From the NCBI GenBank assembly GCA_905182995.1, contig CAJJDP010000066.1, positions 372,001 to 436,000 of the forward strand: 64,000 nucleotides of DNA, given 5' to 3'. Position numbers and translations under genes: made by a program. The notes beneath the pieces are model-generated. The model saw only the letters and a program-made list of their open reading frames with translations. It did no database searches and was not told the DNA's origin. The DNA is from Paramecium octaurelia (lineage: Eukaryota > Ciliophora > Oligohymenophorea > Peniculida > Parameciidae). Shown piece after piece: positions 24,663-36,149 of this stretch. How positions within the stretch are numbered: the first letter of the stretch is position 1; each line of letters opens with the position of its first letter.

Positions 24663-26538
24663 TCATTTCAAATTAAACATTTTTGTTTCTTGTTATATTT
24701 TTTTGAATTTGGTTCTTGATATCAAAGTATTACTTTTTGGACTTAAAAATTTTTGACTAGTAGTTAATTTTATAGGTTATAATAATTATTGATAAAGTTC
24801 CGTCCCTCGAATTTGTCCATTCGACATTAAGGACGTCAAGATTTATTCAGATCGAGTCAATAATATTAATTAATGTTACAATTGATTCTTCATATTATTT
24901 TTTTTTTAAAACAACAGAACTTCTTAAACTCTTGGCAGAGATTCCCTAACATAAGGAAAAGTAGTTTCTTTTTTATCAATAAATTTATCTTTTAATTTTT
25001 TCAATCTAATCTACTATATTGTAATAGGTTTTAATGGCATTTTATCTAAAGATGTCTTTTGTGTATTCCGATTCGTTAAAATAGCTTTTTGAGTATCTAG
25101 TGTTTAAGTTTCGATAGATTATTCTAAATTTTCTGAAGTTTAAATTGGTGGGTCCTGAATAACTTTTGCAGCTGGATCATTTTGTGAGTTTTATTAATTC
25201 TATGCTTGAATTTTTTAATATGCAAAGATTTTTTTAGGATATCTTAAAGTACTTGGACTTAAAATTAGAGATTATTGAAGATCTAAAGATTTATAAGAAC
25301 ATTTATATTTCGGTGCTGCCCTTAAGGGACTTTGAGTTAATTAATGTTAATGATCTAGGGGTACTATTTTTTAGGACAATGTTTATTAATAAGTTTTTTC
25401 CATAAAGTCATATGGAGTTAATCTTAATGAATGTAGCTTTGGTGATTCAGCATCTAAATCAGGTAATTACTCCTAAGATCTCTCATTGTAATTTGTACAT
25501 GTAACAACATCTTATTATTATTGTTCATCTTCTTGTATAGGTTTATAAAGAAGAGAGTCGCTTTCTTTGAAGATCTCTGTTTGATGTGGGGTAGATCGTT
25601 TTGAAATCGGTTCATCTGGAGCGATTTTTTTATTTTAATCATTAACAATGTCTTTGCTCCTTTTTTCATAGATTTATTTAATGGAGGAACAAAACTCCTT
25701 TTTTATTTCTTTAAGTTAACCATCCTAAATATCATCATCGGTACTATCATAATTCTTAATAGATTGCTAATATCTTTTGATCGTGTATGAAATTTGCTGA
25801 TTTCTTTGCATTAGTTTATTCATTCGGTATTCAAATGAATTTTTGAGCATATCATAATTGAGAATAGGTTAAATGAGAGTGGAATTCATAAATTAAAATG
25901 AGGGCACATCTTCTAAACTCGTTATACTTTGATAAAGTTCTTTGTTGAGAGGCCTGGCAGTTGATTTTGGAAGGGTCATTTTCAAATTAAGAATTAAGTA
26001 AGGATTTAAGAAATCACAATTCCTGGGATAGAAGTATTTATCTTGGATAGTTTAGATCTGTTCGATGTCTATTTTGTAATTCATAATTTTAGGCATGATT
26101 GGTTCATCTACAGTTTTAATCGATTTCGTTATTTTTGATACTTCTAGTTGTAGACGAGACTAGGAATAAAAATGAATGGTATACTCGTTGTTATTTGAAA
26201 ACATCTTCGATGGTGACACCTCCGTAGTTAATTTACTTTAAAATCTAAATAAATTTGATGTGGTCTTTAATATGGATGGCTGAATTAGCAGGGAAGTGCA
26301 ATTTGAAGTATGAGAATGACAAGTTTGCAATTTGGAGAAAGTTATTCTGAAAATAGTCTAGGTCATATTATGGCCATCTTTCGGTTTTTAATATTTTATT
26401 TTCACTTTATTAGTTTTGAATATCAAGTTTTAAAATTTGAGTATCTGATTCTGTAATATTTTCACTTAATTAAAGCATTTTTGATAATAGAATAAGGTGC
26501 TCTCTTTTTAGAAATAATGACACTATTTTTGTTTTCAT
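24663..26538 (-). CDS. Unrecognised 616-residue protein
   Basis: From ATG 26538 to TGA 24665-24663 with one 25-nt intron at 26160-26184. The first 230 residues look folded (hydrophobic and charged residues alternate; contains LSFSYFKLHFPANSAIHI and INYGGVTIEDVF). After that the protein is Gln, Asn, Ser and Lys-rich and probably mostly disordered, with scattered Pro-Leu-Lys pieces. No membrane segment, signal peptide or catalytic motif is visible. There are 48 bp between its stop and the ATG of the following minus-strand gene. I cannot assign a family; a profile search with the N-terminal 230 residues would be the useful test. Confidence 0.7.
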
Positions 26539-26728
26539 GAAATAAATATATTTATTTACAAATATTAGCAAATAAACTCCAATGAATTATGTAAAGAGTT
26601 AACAACACCAAATGAAATTGGTTTTAATGTTTTTGATATGAGTTGAGGATCAATAAAATAATAAATGGGAATAGGCAATTAGAGAATGAGAAATAAATAT
26701 AAACAAAATATTAATATTAAAATTAATC

Positions 26729-27104
26729 ATGAGATCAAACTCATCAGCTTATACACCATAGAATCCAGAAATCTTTCATAAAGGACACATCCATTTCTTC
26801 GATTTATTGTCATCGTTTCATGGTTTGGAGGATCAACCTGACTACCCAGTTTAATAACAAACAATTTAGGATAAGCTAAGACATTAATATCTCCATGATA
26901 ATAATTGGGAAGATAGTAATGCATTTTACATTATGATTAGAATTATGCTATAGAACATGTTTCAAAATTCAAGAAAAAGAGTATGTTTAATTCTGTTTGG
27001 ACAAGAAATGTTAAGGTGCTCCTTATTTGAAAGCAGCTCAAGTCTTGGGATACGTTAAATCTGGAAATCCTACACCCAAAGCTCACGGTCATCATCATCA
27101 TTGA
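26729..27104 (+). CDS. Small twin-cysteine protein (CX3C...CX4C)
   Basis: Two exons joined by a 25-nt intron (26916-26940) give 116 residues ending GHHHH at TGA 27102-27104. After the splice the C-terminal half has a CYRTC pair, then 11 residues, then a CLDKKC pair. This twin-cysteine hairpin resembles the small TIM chaperones and CHCH proteins of the mitochondrial intermembrane space, though the second pair is spaced CX4C rather than CX3C. The N-terminal half is polar with a short hydrophobic FFDLL patch. Localisation in the mitochondrion and disulfide formation are inferences. Without splicing, the frame runs on but destroys all four cysteines. Confidence 0.65.
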
Positions 27105-27281
27105 TATAGATATAGCATTTACACATAAATAATAATAATAATATCGAGGTTGATTATGTCTTTGATTAACACAATTCAATTTATTGATTTGTTCTAGAAC
27201 AATAAGTTGTCCTGATTTAAGTGCGATAACAAAGGGGGAGTGCTTTTATTTATAAATTCAAACTTATTATTATTATTATTA

Positions 27282-29046
27282 ATGAAAAATATATTGAGTT
27301 ATTTTTACGGATCATCTGTAATTGTTATTAACTACAGTAGGAAAGCAAAAGTACTGAAGTTAAAGATCCCAAACTTGATTAACAATTTGAAACATTTATT
27401 TTTGAATTTACTTCGAATGAATATTTCCCTCTCTATGAGAAATGGACCAAGGGAGAGGAATAAGAATACATAGGTCCTTTGTTATTCTTAATTTAGATTT
27501 CAAGTTGTAAGACATAGAGGATATTTATTTAAATAACTACGACTAATAGCTAAAATTTTAATAGGAGGAGACAAACTTAATAGATTATATTGTATAAGAA
27601 GATGACACTCTATTCGGATTAGAATTGAAATTCAATATTAGGTAATCAAAATGTTAATTCCGAAGTTAGAATAGGATTTTAAAAATAAATGATATTTCAC
27701 CAGAGTGCTTTGTCCCTGGAATGAGAATTAAAGTTCCTGCTGTCTAATAAGAACAAAGTCAACCTTACTTTTAAGAAAGTGAAATTAATGATTTGCAATT
27801 GAATTAGTCCTCTTTTTATGGCAGAAACTTGATGGATGAAATCATGTCCAGAGGATAAACAAAAAAATGTATATTCCATTTTAATTGAAAGTCAATGTTT
27901 ATTACGTGACTAATTATGGTTGTATAGAAGGAGTGTTAACAGTGAATAGCGATGTCATATTATTTGATCCTAGTTTTGTAGATAGGAACAAAGAATTAGT
28001 TTAAAAGTGTCATAGTAAATATCCAATTTAATTCATTCTAGAATAAAGTATTCTCAATTTTTAGGCTTGTCTTATGACTGAAGACGTGATATCAGTTGAT
28101 TTAAATGAATTGCCTATGAGAATTGCAAAATCTACTTCAAAATGCTTCAAAGACTACTTAGTGATGGTGCATATAAGTGCGAATGTTTCCTGTAAGAAAT
28201 TACTTGAAGTGTTGCCCATTCTGACTTTCAGAGTAAGTGTTTACAAATTACATCTATAGATTTAAAATGATGAGGATCAAAAGGAATTCAAAGTTCAAAG
28301 TATAGATTTATGTGAGACTTTGGCTGATGTTGTTAAAACAAAATCAGAAAGGATGTTAGATGAATAGAAGAAGAAGGAACAAGATTTAACCATCATTCCT
28401 TTTTATGATGTTTAGGATGCTACATTAATTGAGAAATTCATAGAAAGAACTAATTAACTTTGGGGAGGATAGGATTTCATTCCATAGATGGTTTCAGATT
28501 CTTAAGTTATGGACAATGATGAAATGATTTAAGTAATTGTTATAATTAGTATTAATTAGATAATTGCAAATGTTCCATCTATATTTAAAACATCCAATTG
28601 GAAATTAATTTTTTCAAATGTTATACATGGCTCATCTTTCTTGACATTGCTTAATAATTGTGAAAACCATTCTCCATTAATTTTAGCAATTAAAGATTTT
28701 AATGAATGCAAGTTTGGAGCATATCTAAATGAATCTCCATAATTAACATTTGGAAAGTTCTTTGGAAATGGAGAAACCTTCCTTTGGACTTTTAAAGTAT
28801 TGACTTTATGAATAACTTTAGGATAATAATTTCAAAACGTATAATTGGGCTGAAACTAACAATTACTTCATATTTTGTGAATCAGATGGGTTGGCAGTTG
28901 GATGTGGAGAAAAGTTCGGTTTATATGTCAATCATTCTTTGATGCATGGAAACACCAATAAATGCGAGACTTACAAAAACGAAATTTTGTCAAACTCTAA
29001 CGATTTTAGTATATAGATACTTGAAATCTGGGGATTAAGTGAATGA
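27282..29046 (+). CDS. LysM-TLDc domain protein, OXR1/NCOA7-like
   Basis: Six introns (27318-27337, 27474-27496, 27869-27891, 28233-28259, 28533-28559, 28797-28821) leave about 539 residues. A LysM motif lies near residues 86-130 (DYIVQEDDTLFG ... PGMRIKVPA). A middle segment near residues 190-260 (YYVTNYGCIEGVLTV, DVILFDP) resembles the GRAM-like domain of OXR1. The C-terminal 150 residues form a TLDc domain: LIFSNVIHGSSF, FGAYLNESP, FLWTF, then YFIFCESDGLAVGCGEKFGLY. The LysM-GRAM-TLDc order is that of OXR1/NCOA7 proteins, which protect against oxidative stress and in animals bind and regulate the V-ATPase. Intron 4 and intron 5 are both 27 nt without UGA, so their retention would be silent in frame. 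Confidence 0.85.
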
Positions 29047-29321
29047 TGATTGCTCTTATGATAATTCATTTTACCTGTTAAAAATTCGTTACTCATTTTA
29101 TATTATTCTCTACACTGACAAATTATTGAGAACTATCAACCTTTTTGCACTGCCAATATCTGATTAACCTATTTGATTGAAAACATGTTTATATTTATAC
29201 CCAGTCTTAATGAATAAATCTATATTATAATATTTATATTTATTCAAATCTAGAAAATTCCAAATTATTTAATCTTTAAAATTAAAATTTCTCAATGCTA
29301 GCCTAATCACCCAATTTCAAA

Positions 29322-29618
29322 ATGAAATAAATGACTCCTCTCAGTGTTCATTAGAAATATCTTATTGAAGATGAACCAGATGATGAGATATTCGAATTAG
29401 AAGATAACACTAAAATATCATTTAATGAAAGAATGATTGTTTGCAGTTACAAACCTTGGCAAAATGTGATACAATTATAAAAAACGATTGAAAAACTGAA
29501 AGGATACGATAATATCAATTGGATCAACCCTGCCCTTAGTGGAGGATCTGGAATTCCCTCTCGATCTATTTTAAAGAACTCTTCTTTAATTAAGCTTGAC
29601 CTTTTTTATTAAACTTGA
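29322..29618 (+). CDS. Unrecognised 98-residue protein
   Basis: A single frame from ATG 29322 (or ATG 29331) to TGA 29616-29618. The N-terminal half is acidic (IEDEPDDEIFELED) and the rest mixed with a NINWINPALSGGSGIP loop. No domain is recognised. After the stop, an overlapping frame rich in Phe, Ile and Tyr continues to about 29790, which could be a lost second exon or chance. It is the only gene in roughly 900 bp between the TLDc and VAP genes, and those two genes have clear boundaries. Confidence 0.5.
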
Positions 29619-30003
29619 TTATTTTTCCTTTTTAACTTTATATAAGTATTTTTGGTTCATAAGGATTTTTGGTTCACTTAAATTTGTTCATCACGGTGTT
29701 ACATATTTAAAAATACATGATACACTCTTTATGGAAAATGAGAGCTTTCTTTTAATCCAAATTGTTTCAATTGTCTAGATAGTGGATAAAGTTTGATTAT
29801 AAGGGAAAAGCAAGGTTAAACTTATTAGAATAAATAGTATAGGGAATAAATGATTTTTCAGTTGAACTTAATTATAAAATCTAATTATTAATTTAAATAT
29901 ATTCCTTAACTTTTCTTATAAAAATTATTAAACATCTCTTAAAGAATTGGCAATTTTGAATTATAATTTTGATAATTAATGAATTTTATCTAAAATAGTT
30001 TAT
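29619..30003. other. Stretch without a convincing gene
   Basis: A plus-strand frame of about 65 codons (29596-29793, contains FVHHGVTYLKIHDTLF) overlaps the end of the 98-residue gene but has no ATG near its start. The remaining 200 bases are plain AT-rich sequence between converging genes. I see no RNA structure or repeat. Confidence 0.35.
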
Positions 30004-30883
30004 TCAAAACTCAGGCATACAAAACCCTATCAATAGGCTAATTAAGGCTATTACAATTAATTAAAACAAAGTAAATTTAACTTAGTCATCTTTCTCATCT
30101 TCAAATGGTATATTTTATTTGGCTTTAATAAGAACTATCTGTTTGTTCAATTCCCTAGTCTCATTGATCAGGGCTTATTGTTGATCCTGAAGAGCCCCAA
30201 TATTTTGTTCCATCTAAAAGTTTTGGGATATCTACAAAGAATCCTTTTGCTTTCGTTAACTAATCGTAGATTTCAACACAGCAGAGACAGGAGTGCCATC
30301 CCCATTTTGGATTTATGAAACATGCGATGTAAACATAGGGATTCTTCTATCACTTGGCAAAGTAATCTGCATTCACTATTAGTACTTTAAAGATCATACA
30401 TAAGAGACTGTTTCAGATTAAATGAAATCTGATACTTGCAGGAAGATCGAGGGAAGATCCTTAATTTAATCCTTGAGCAATTTAAATTAGTCCATTATTT
30501 CATACTAGTCATTAATTTCCTAAGGTTTATCAATATTCATTGAGATTATCCTGACTTTAACAGCCTCTAAAATAATAAAAAGCAGATACTATCGAAAATA
30601 GGCTCTTTGGTAATCAATTTGATAGTTTTGCTTTCTCCTGCCTTTAATATCCCCACGAAGGGATAGGATTTGATCTGTTCTGCAGCTGTAGACATAACCT
30701 TGAATGCAAGACTTCTAAGAAGCATGTATTAGAAATTTACTGATTATTTTCCAAAGGGTTTTTAATTTTAATATGAGAGATCCATATTTTATCATTGTTT
30801 GATAAAGTTTAGTGTTTGAAACTCAAGACTGGATTTTGTGCATGAGGATGCTCCAAGATTAAATAAGGTTTTTGATCATTCAT
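30004..30883 (-). CDS. VAP-like MSP-domain membrane protein
   Basis: From ATG 30883 to TGA 30006-30004 with introns 30715-30740 (26 nt), 30567-30589 (23) and 30367-30399 (33 nt, CAG end) giving about 265 residues. The N-terminal 120 residues are a major-sperm-protein domain: HPHAQNPVLSFKH, WISHIKIKNPLE, LAFKVMSTA, YPFVGILKAGESKTIKL. A linker and a short Gln-rich coiled coil follow, then a C-terminal hydrophobic anchor (FTLFQLIVIALISLLIGF) at the very end. This is the layout of VAMP-associated proteins, which sit in the ER membrane and bind FFAT-motif proteins, including lipid-transfer proteins such as VPS13, at contact sites. Without the 33-nt intron the frame meets UGA. Confidence 0.85.
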
Positions 30884-30906
30884 AATATAAAATAATTTAT
30901 TTAATT

Positions 30907-31471
30907 ATGTCTAACACTAAATGCGATACAGATTTAACCCGATCAAGGAAGTTTATAATTTGATCCTAAGTAAATCATTACCTCTTTATTCATCAAAAAT
31001 AATATTAATTGAATAAATTCAATCTCTATAACAATAAGGCCTTGATAGTAAAAAATATGTGAAGAAAATTTAACTATCAATTCAAAGTATTACAGGAAGC
31101 ACTTGGATGATTTAAGTCAAAGATTTGAAAAAATTGATATCAAAAGCCTTGTTTCTATCATTAATAATATCTTGTACTTATTAGCATTAAGAATAAATTC
31201 TCTAAGTTTCCATTTTAAACAAATATATCAGAGGAATCCGTAGACTTTCAAATAAACCATAACATAAATTTATTAAATCATCCCTAAAGCTGTTAGTTTA
31301 ATATTAATACAAATTGCTAAATGTATAGTTATTTTGGTGAGGGTAAGGAAACACAGATAAGAACATGAAACAATTATGAATAAGAATTCATTATCGTACA
31401 CATATCGATGGAAGTATTAAGGTAGTTTAGAGTAATATTATTTTGCACCCCTTGTAAATTTAGCAGAATGA
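30907..31471 (+). CDS. Possible gene of unknown function, structure unresolved
   Basis: The plus strand from ATG 30907 to TGA 31469-31471 shows strong coding blocks, including KHLDDLSQRFEKIDIKSLVS and SLSYTYRWKYQGSLEQYYF. They need at least two introns. A 20-nt GTTTAT...TAAG near 30958 and a 29-nt GTGAAG...AAAG near 31065 give the right phase, but both have unusual 5' ends. If ATG 30907 is the start, it stands only 23 bp from the ATG of the divergent VAP gene, which leaves almost no room for two promoters, so the true start may be farther in. It could also be a decaying gene. No family is recognised. Confidence 0.3.
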
Positions 31472-31639
31472 CTTTCAGTTAGTTTAAATTATGGAAATAG
31501 CAAAATGAATTGATGGTGAAATTGAAAATTGTATAAATAGGACGGGGTTATTTAATAACCAGAAAAATATGGAAAATGTGCAAATTTAATATAAATAATC
31601 AAGAAATTTATTATTATTATCTATTTATTTTAAATTGTG

Positions 31640-33496
31640 ATGTCAGATAATCTTTAAGTGAAATAGAGAAGAAGAAATTCACCTCAGGAAGGCGAATAGG
31701 ATTTTGCTTAAAGACAAGAAAATAAATATAATAAAATTCAAAGGTATCTAATCATGAGTAAAAAGAAATGATTTGCAAGCGTATGTTCAATAGCCTAAAA
31801 TTAAACGCAACAGAGATGATCAAATAGAAGATCATTAAGAAGATGATGATGAGAATTAATCTGAAAAATTTGGTGGCTTCGTATTCACAAAACCCAAAAG
31901 TATGCTTACTCTACAATTTAATTAGACGAACCCAAAAAGTAATATATCTATGAGCCCAAAAAATAATAGCCGCCATAATAAGAAAAGAAAGAATATTAAC
32001 CAAAAAAAGAATAGCAACCCAAGAAAAAGCCAGAGAAGAAAAGCAATAAGTTTTAGTAATAATCGTAACAATAGTACAAATATATTGTAATAAATTAGAA
32101 AAGAAATATCTATCCAATAATTAGGTGAATTAGAAAAACTTCAATAGCATCTTATAAATTGTGGCATTTCGATTACTTAAGATTAAGAAAATAATCATTC
32201 TGATCTTGTCCTACCTCCTGATTTCAATAAGCCATTGTCCATCCCAAGTAAACCTATGGTAGCACCTCCTCCAGGGTTAATAGATAAAGATAAATCTTCT
32301 GATTTTGTTGACATCTTAAATCAATTATAAGATAATGATTCAGATGGTCAAATGAATTATGATTAACATTTTTCCTCCTCAGTTCTAACCAGAGGAGCCT
32401 TTCCTATTTAGACCTAACCTTAAAATTAATTTAATAATTAAAAACTTATCCCTAACAATAATCAAAACTTTCCAAATAGTTCTAATGATTAGAAAAACAA
32501 GGAAAAAAAGAAAAAAAATAAAAAGAAAAAGCCTAAAAACAATAAAAATCAAATGGATATGATTAATAGTCAACCTGATTTTATGAACTAAAATTCTGCT
32601 GAAATCTTTGATCCTTTCAAAGTTGCTCCATTTTCATTTCCTTAATAATAAATGGGTCGAAATAACTTACCAGATCCTCTTAATATTTCAGGTCCGACAT
32701 TTACAACTCCATTAGGATTTGCCCCTCCTGGAATGATGGGCTTGGGTCCATAAATTGCTCCATTTAATTCTAATCTATTAGGAGCACCACAGGCTCTAGG
32801 ATTCCCACCTGGACCTTCTTTGGGAATGGATCCCTTAGAACCAACATTTCCAATGGGACCTAATATTGGACCTATGAGAATGAATCAAATGATGCCTCCA
32901 AAGTTTAACCAGATGCCTAATATGGCTCCAATGCCTATGCCTATGTAAATGGCACCTCCTCCTTAGATGAAAAAGCAATCTAATAAAAACCATATGATGA
33001 TGCAACCTCCTCCAAATTAGTTTGATGGCTAAGTGTTTTGTCCCCCCATGATGCCTCCTCCCATGGGTAATCATTTTTCAGACTTTCCTCCATAAATTCC
33101 TATGGGATAATAGTTCCCTCCTAATTTAATGAATTCTGGGCCAATATTAGGCATGCCTCCAATGATGCCCTTTGATGACGATTTTGATCAGAATTGGATG
33201 CCAAATGACGGGATGATATAAATGCCAACTCCGATGTAAGTATTTTCTAATCAAAATTTCCCAAATCTATCCTAAGCCTAACATCCAGATTCTTATATTT
33301 AGGACTCTGAAAAATATATGTCTTAAACTAAAAGGAATTTTGAAATAAAAAATGGAAACGATATCAATAGTGATCAAATGAATTAACAATCTTAAAATGC
33401 AGATGGGCAACCAAGATAAAGAAAGTAATTGTCTATCTATTATTTTTTAGAAAATTGAACTTGAATTCTAAGCCATTTTATCCAGTAAATCCTTGA
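31640..33496 (+). CDS. Met/Pro/Asn-rich protein with C-terminal PAM2-like motif
   Basis: Introns 31744-31765 (22 nt) and 33425-33450 (26 nt) are removed to give about 602 residues ending at TGA 33494-33496. The N-terminal 160 residues are basic with Lys/Asn-rich stretches. The middle contains another Lys-rich cluster, and residues of about 330-540 are a low-complexity Met-Pro-Gly-Asn region. The last ten residues after the second intron read LNLNSKPFYP plus a short tail. This fits the PAM2 consensus L-N-x-x-A-x-x-F-x-P with Ser for Ala. PAM2 binds the MLLE domain of poly(A)-binding protein. With low complexity and basic clusters, an RNA-granule or mRNA-regulation role is a fair inference. If intron 2 is retained, translation ends at TGA 33456-33458 without the motif. 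Confidence 0.7.
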
Positions 33497-33581
33497 CTGC
33501 AATAATCCCTATTGTTTTATAAATATATATCAATTAATATTATTAAAACTTTTTATTTAGAACTATTAAATATTTACCTCA

Positions 33582-34367
33582 ATGGAAGTTCCCAATTAAA
33601 TTAGAGAGACTGTAACTGTTTTTGAAATTTGACTAGACTTAATTGAAGGTTGAAGAAACTAAGAAAAAGATCAAGGAGTTATAAGAGTATTTAGCTCTAT
33701 AATTTGTTGAACATGAAAAGGAATAAGAGAAAAAAAAATTATAAAAAATCAGAAATGAACTGGCTAAGAAACATCATAAGAATAGATTTTCAAGTTTTAC
33801 TAACTCCTTGCATCGACCTTAATTTATAAATTAGATTAAAGAGAAAGATTTGTTTGAGAACTAATCTGTTTTTATTAATAAAGATGTTCCCTAGTTGACC
33901 AATCTCTAAAAATCATAATTGATAACACCTGATAGAAACTAGAATCCATCCTATAGTATTAATATGAATGATATTAGTAATACATTAATTGGATAGACCA
34001 ACAAATAAATAAAAAAGCGAATTTCCACCTATAAGGAGGAGATTCTTAAGTTAGAAGGAAATTAACCGCATAGAATTTTGGGATAAAAACTTCAGCCAAT
34101 TGTAGGAAATAGAGTAGAAGGAAGTATGTAAAGTATTGATAAACCAAATAGAAAAGTAGTATGTTAATTGGAAAAATAAAGAAGTAGCTTATTGAATAAA
34201 GGGAAGCAAAGGTATTTAAACCTACGGATTAATGTTTAAGATATTTTGATAAAAATATCTCTTTAATATCTGAAAACCCTATTACTCAAAGATCATTAAG
34301 TAGAGTGTTAAGTTTACCAAAGATTAAAGAAAAAAAGGTTTGGATGCCTAACAATAATTATTTTTGA
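33582..34367 (+). CDS. Coiled-coil protein, 243 residues
   Basis: Introns at 33612-33636 (25 nt) and 34212-34240 (29 nt) give 243 residues ending at TGA 34365-34367. Residues 15-65 form a Lys/Glu/Gln-rich coiled coil (ETKKKIKELQEYLALQF), and the remainder is polar, Asn/Gln/Lys-rich and probably disordered with a final RVLSLPKIKEKK patch. Skipping the second splice would replace this tail with an out-of-frame one. The gene converges with the SIN1-like gene and leaves only 13 bp between stop codons. No family is recognised. Confidence 0.65.
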
Positions 34368-34380
34368 GAAATGAATTTAA

Positions 34381-36123
34381 TCAATTAATTCTTTAAGTTG
34401 GACTAATTCTTCTTTACTCAATGATATAGGATAACTTCTGAACAATTTCATTAATATTTATAATCTTTTCATCCTTTTTTTGAGGTTCTTCTTCTGATTC
34501 ATCTCTTTTGGGTAAAATGAATTTTAATTTTTTAACTTTATCTTCATTTTTTTGATATTTAATCTCTATTTTCTAGTTATCCTGTAACAATACAGAAAGT
34601 ATTGATGAAGTTGGTATTCTCTTGTAATCTTTTGTCTGTCCAGACTGATAATTTTCCAATACAATTTGAACAAAACATTTTGCAAGTTTATAAAGGGAAA
34701 ATTTAGAATTCTTTTTGGTCAAATAAGAAAAATAAAAATCAAAATAATCTATTCCAATCACCACTTCATTTTGATACCCGTCATTCTCTAACTTAATCAC
34801 CTTAAACTCCTTATAATTGAACATTTCGAGTTTCTTTTCTATTTGACAATTCATGTCAGTTAAGGATTAAGATATTATAAAAGAATCTTTGATTCCTGAT
34901 TAGTTGTATAATTCTCTTATGCTTCCAGCTGCTGTATTATGAATATTGTCAAATTTGAATGATATTTATAGCCAATGAATAGGTAATAAGTGAAGAGGGA
35001 ATTGAAAATGCAAAGGTTCTTTGTAATCAATATTAATACAAGGAAACTTCAAATTAAAATACCAGTCATTTTTGTTGTATTTATTACCAGATCTTCTTTG
35101 CAACTAGTTATAAATATCTTCTAGAGTTGCATCTAAATGATTATTTAGATTATAAAATATCTCATTTTTTGTATCCTCAACTAACAAAATTATCGAATTA
35201 GGAAATTGCTTTTTGGTTATTTCAATTGTATATAAATCTATACCATATTTAATTTTATCCACAACTTCTAGAATTAAAACTTTATAGAATATTTTCTAAC
35301 CCAAATCTAAATCAATCTTTTTGCTTGAAAATGAATTCTCTTCATCTATCACGTAAGGAAATTCTTAATATTATTGAGTTTTATCCTCTATTACACTATC
35401 TGCCTAGGAATTGGAAAAGTCAAAATAATCATCTAAACTAGTCAATTTATAAGCTAAGGAAAAATTTGAGTACTTTAGCAAATTTTGATCATAGTTTGAT
35501 GTTCTTTGAAATTCTTAAATTGCTAAAACAATTAATTCGCAAACCAATATATTTTCATCAACTATAATCATCTTACTATAATCTGAATTCAAGTATTTGA
35601 TCTGAACTTCTTTGAAGCCATACTTAAAATTGTTTTTCAAAATAGGTGTAAAGAGTGATCTTTTTAAAGACATCATAGAAAGAGTCTTAACACTCCTTTT
35701 ATTATTTCTATAACGCTTAAGTTTCTCATTTTCTGATATCAATTAAGTGAAGGATTTATTATGGGTTCGAAAGGAGGTGTTACTTCTCTTTAGTACAGGT
35801 TTTTAATGACATTCTTCCTATTTATATTTTTAATCATCATTAATCTTTTGAATATTTTCATTTTCAATGATTTCGCTCCAACTACTCTGATTATTTGTTC
35901 TTATTAGTCTGTTTACATTGATATTAAGTTCAAAATCCTAGCTGTTTTTAATAATATTAGTAACGTTTGAACTCTATTCCTATTCATAACATTGTCTGTA
36001 AAGGATCTCAAAATCATTCCAATTGAGGTCTAAATTCTCTTTTTGACTAGTGTAGAGTGGAATTTTCGGATCTTTTTTCCATTTGATTGGTTGCTCGCAG
36101 ATTTTTAGATAAAAATTATCCAT
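34381..36123 (-). CDS. Tandem paralogue A, possibly SIN1/AVO1-like
   Basis: One intronless frame of 581 codons, ATG 36123 to TGA 34383-34381. The N-terminal 150 residues are polar. A conserved core follows (FKEVQIKYLNSDYSKMIIVDE, a ubiquitin-like or Ras-binding style strand pattern). Next comes a TIEITKKQFPNSIILLVED segment, and a C-terminal segment FKVIKLENDGYQNEVVIGID is suggestive of the PH domain that closes SIN1/AVO1, a subunit of TOR complex 2. The resemblance is weak and by eye only. It is certainly a paralogue of the gene directly upstream (36150-37974): matched blocks appear in the same order. Only 26 bp separate the two genes. Confidence 0.6.
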
Positions 36124-36149
36124 AATAATAATATTTATATTAATTGAAA

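Noticed and set aside
26943..27179. Minus-strand frame with runs of Met and Tyr
   Set aside because: It is antisense to the His-rich end of the twin-cysteine gene and the trinucleotide stretch after it.
32835..33074. A His/Arg-rich minus-strand frame
   Set aside because: It is the antisense of the Met/Pro-rich repeats of the plus-strand gene; low-complexity codons such as ATG and CCT give long His/Arg frames on the other strand.
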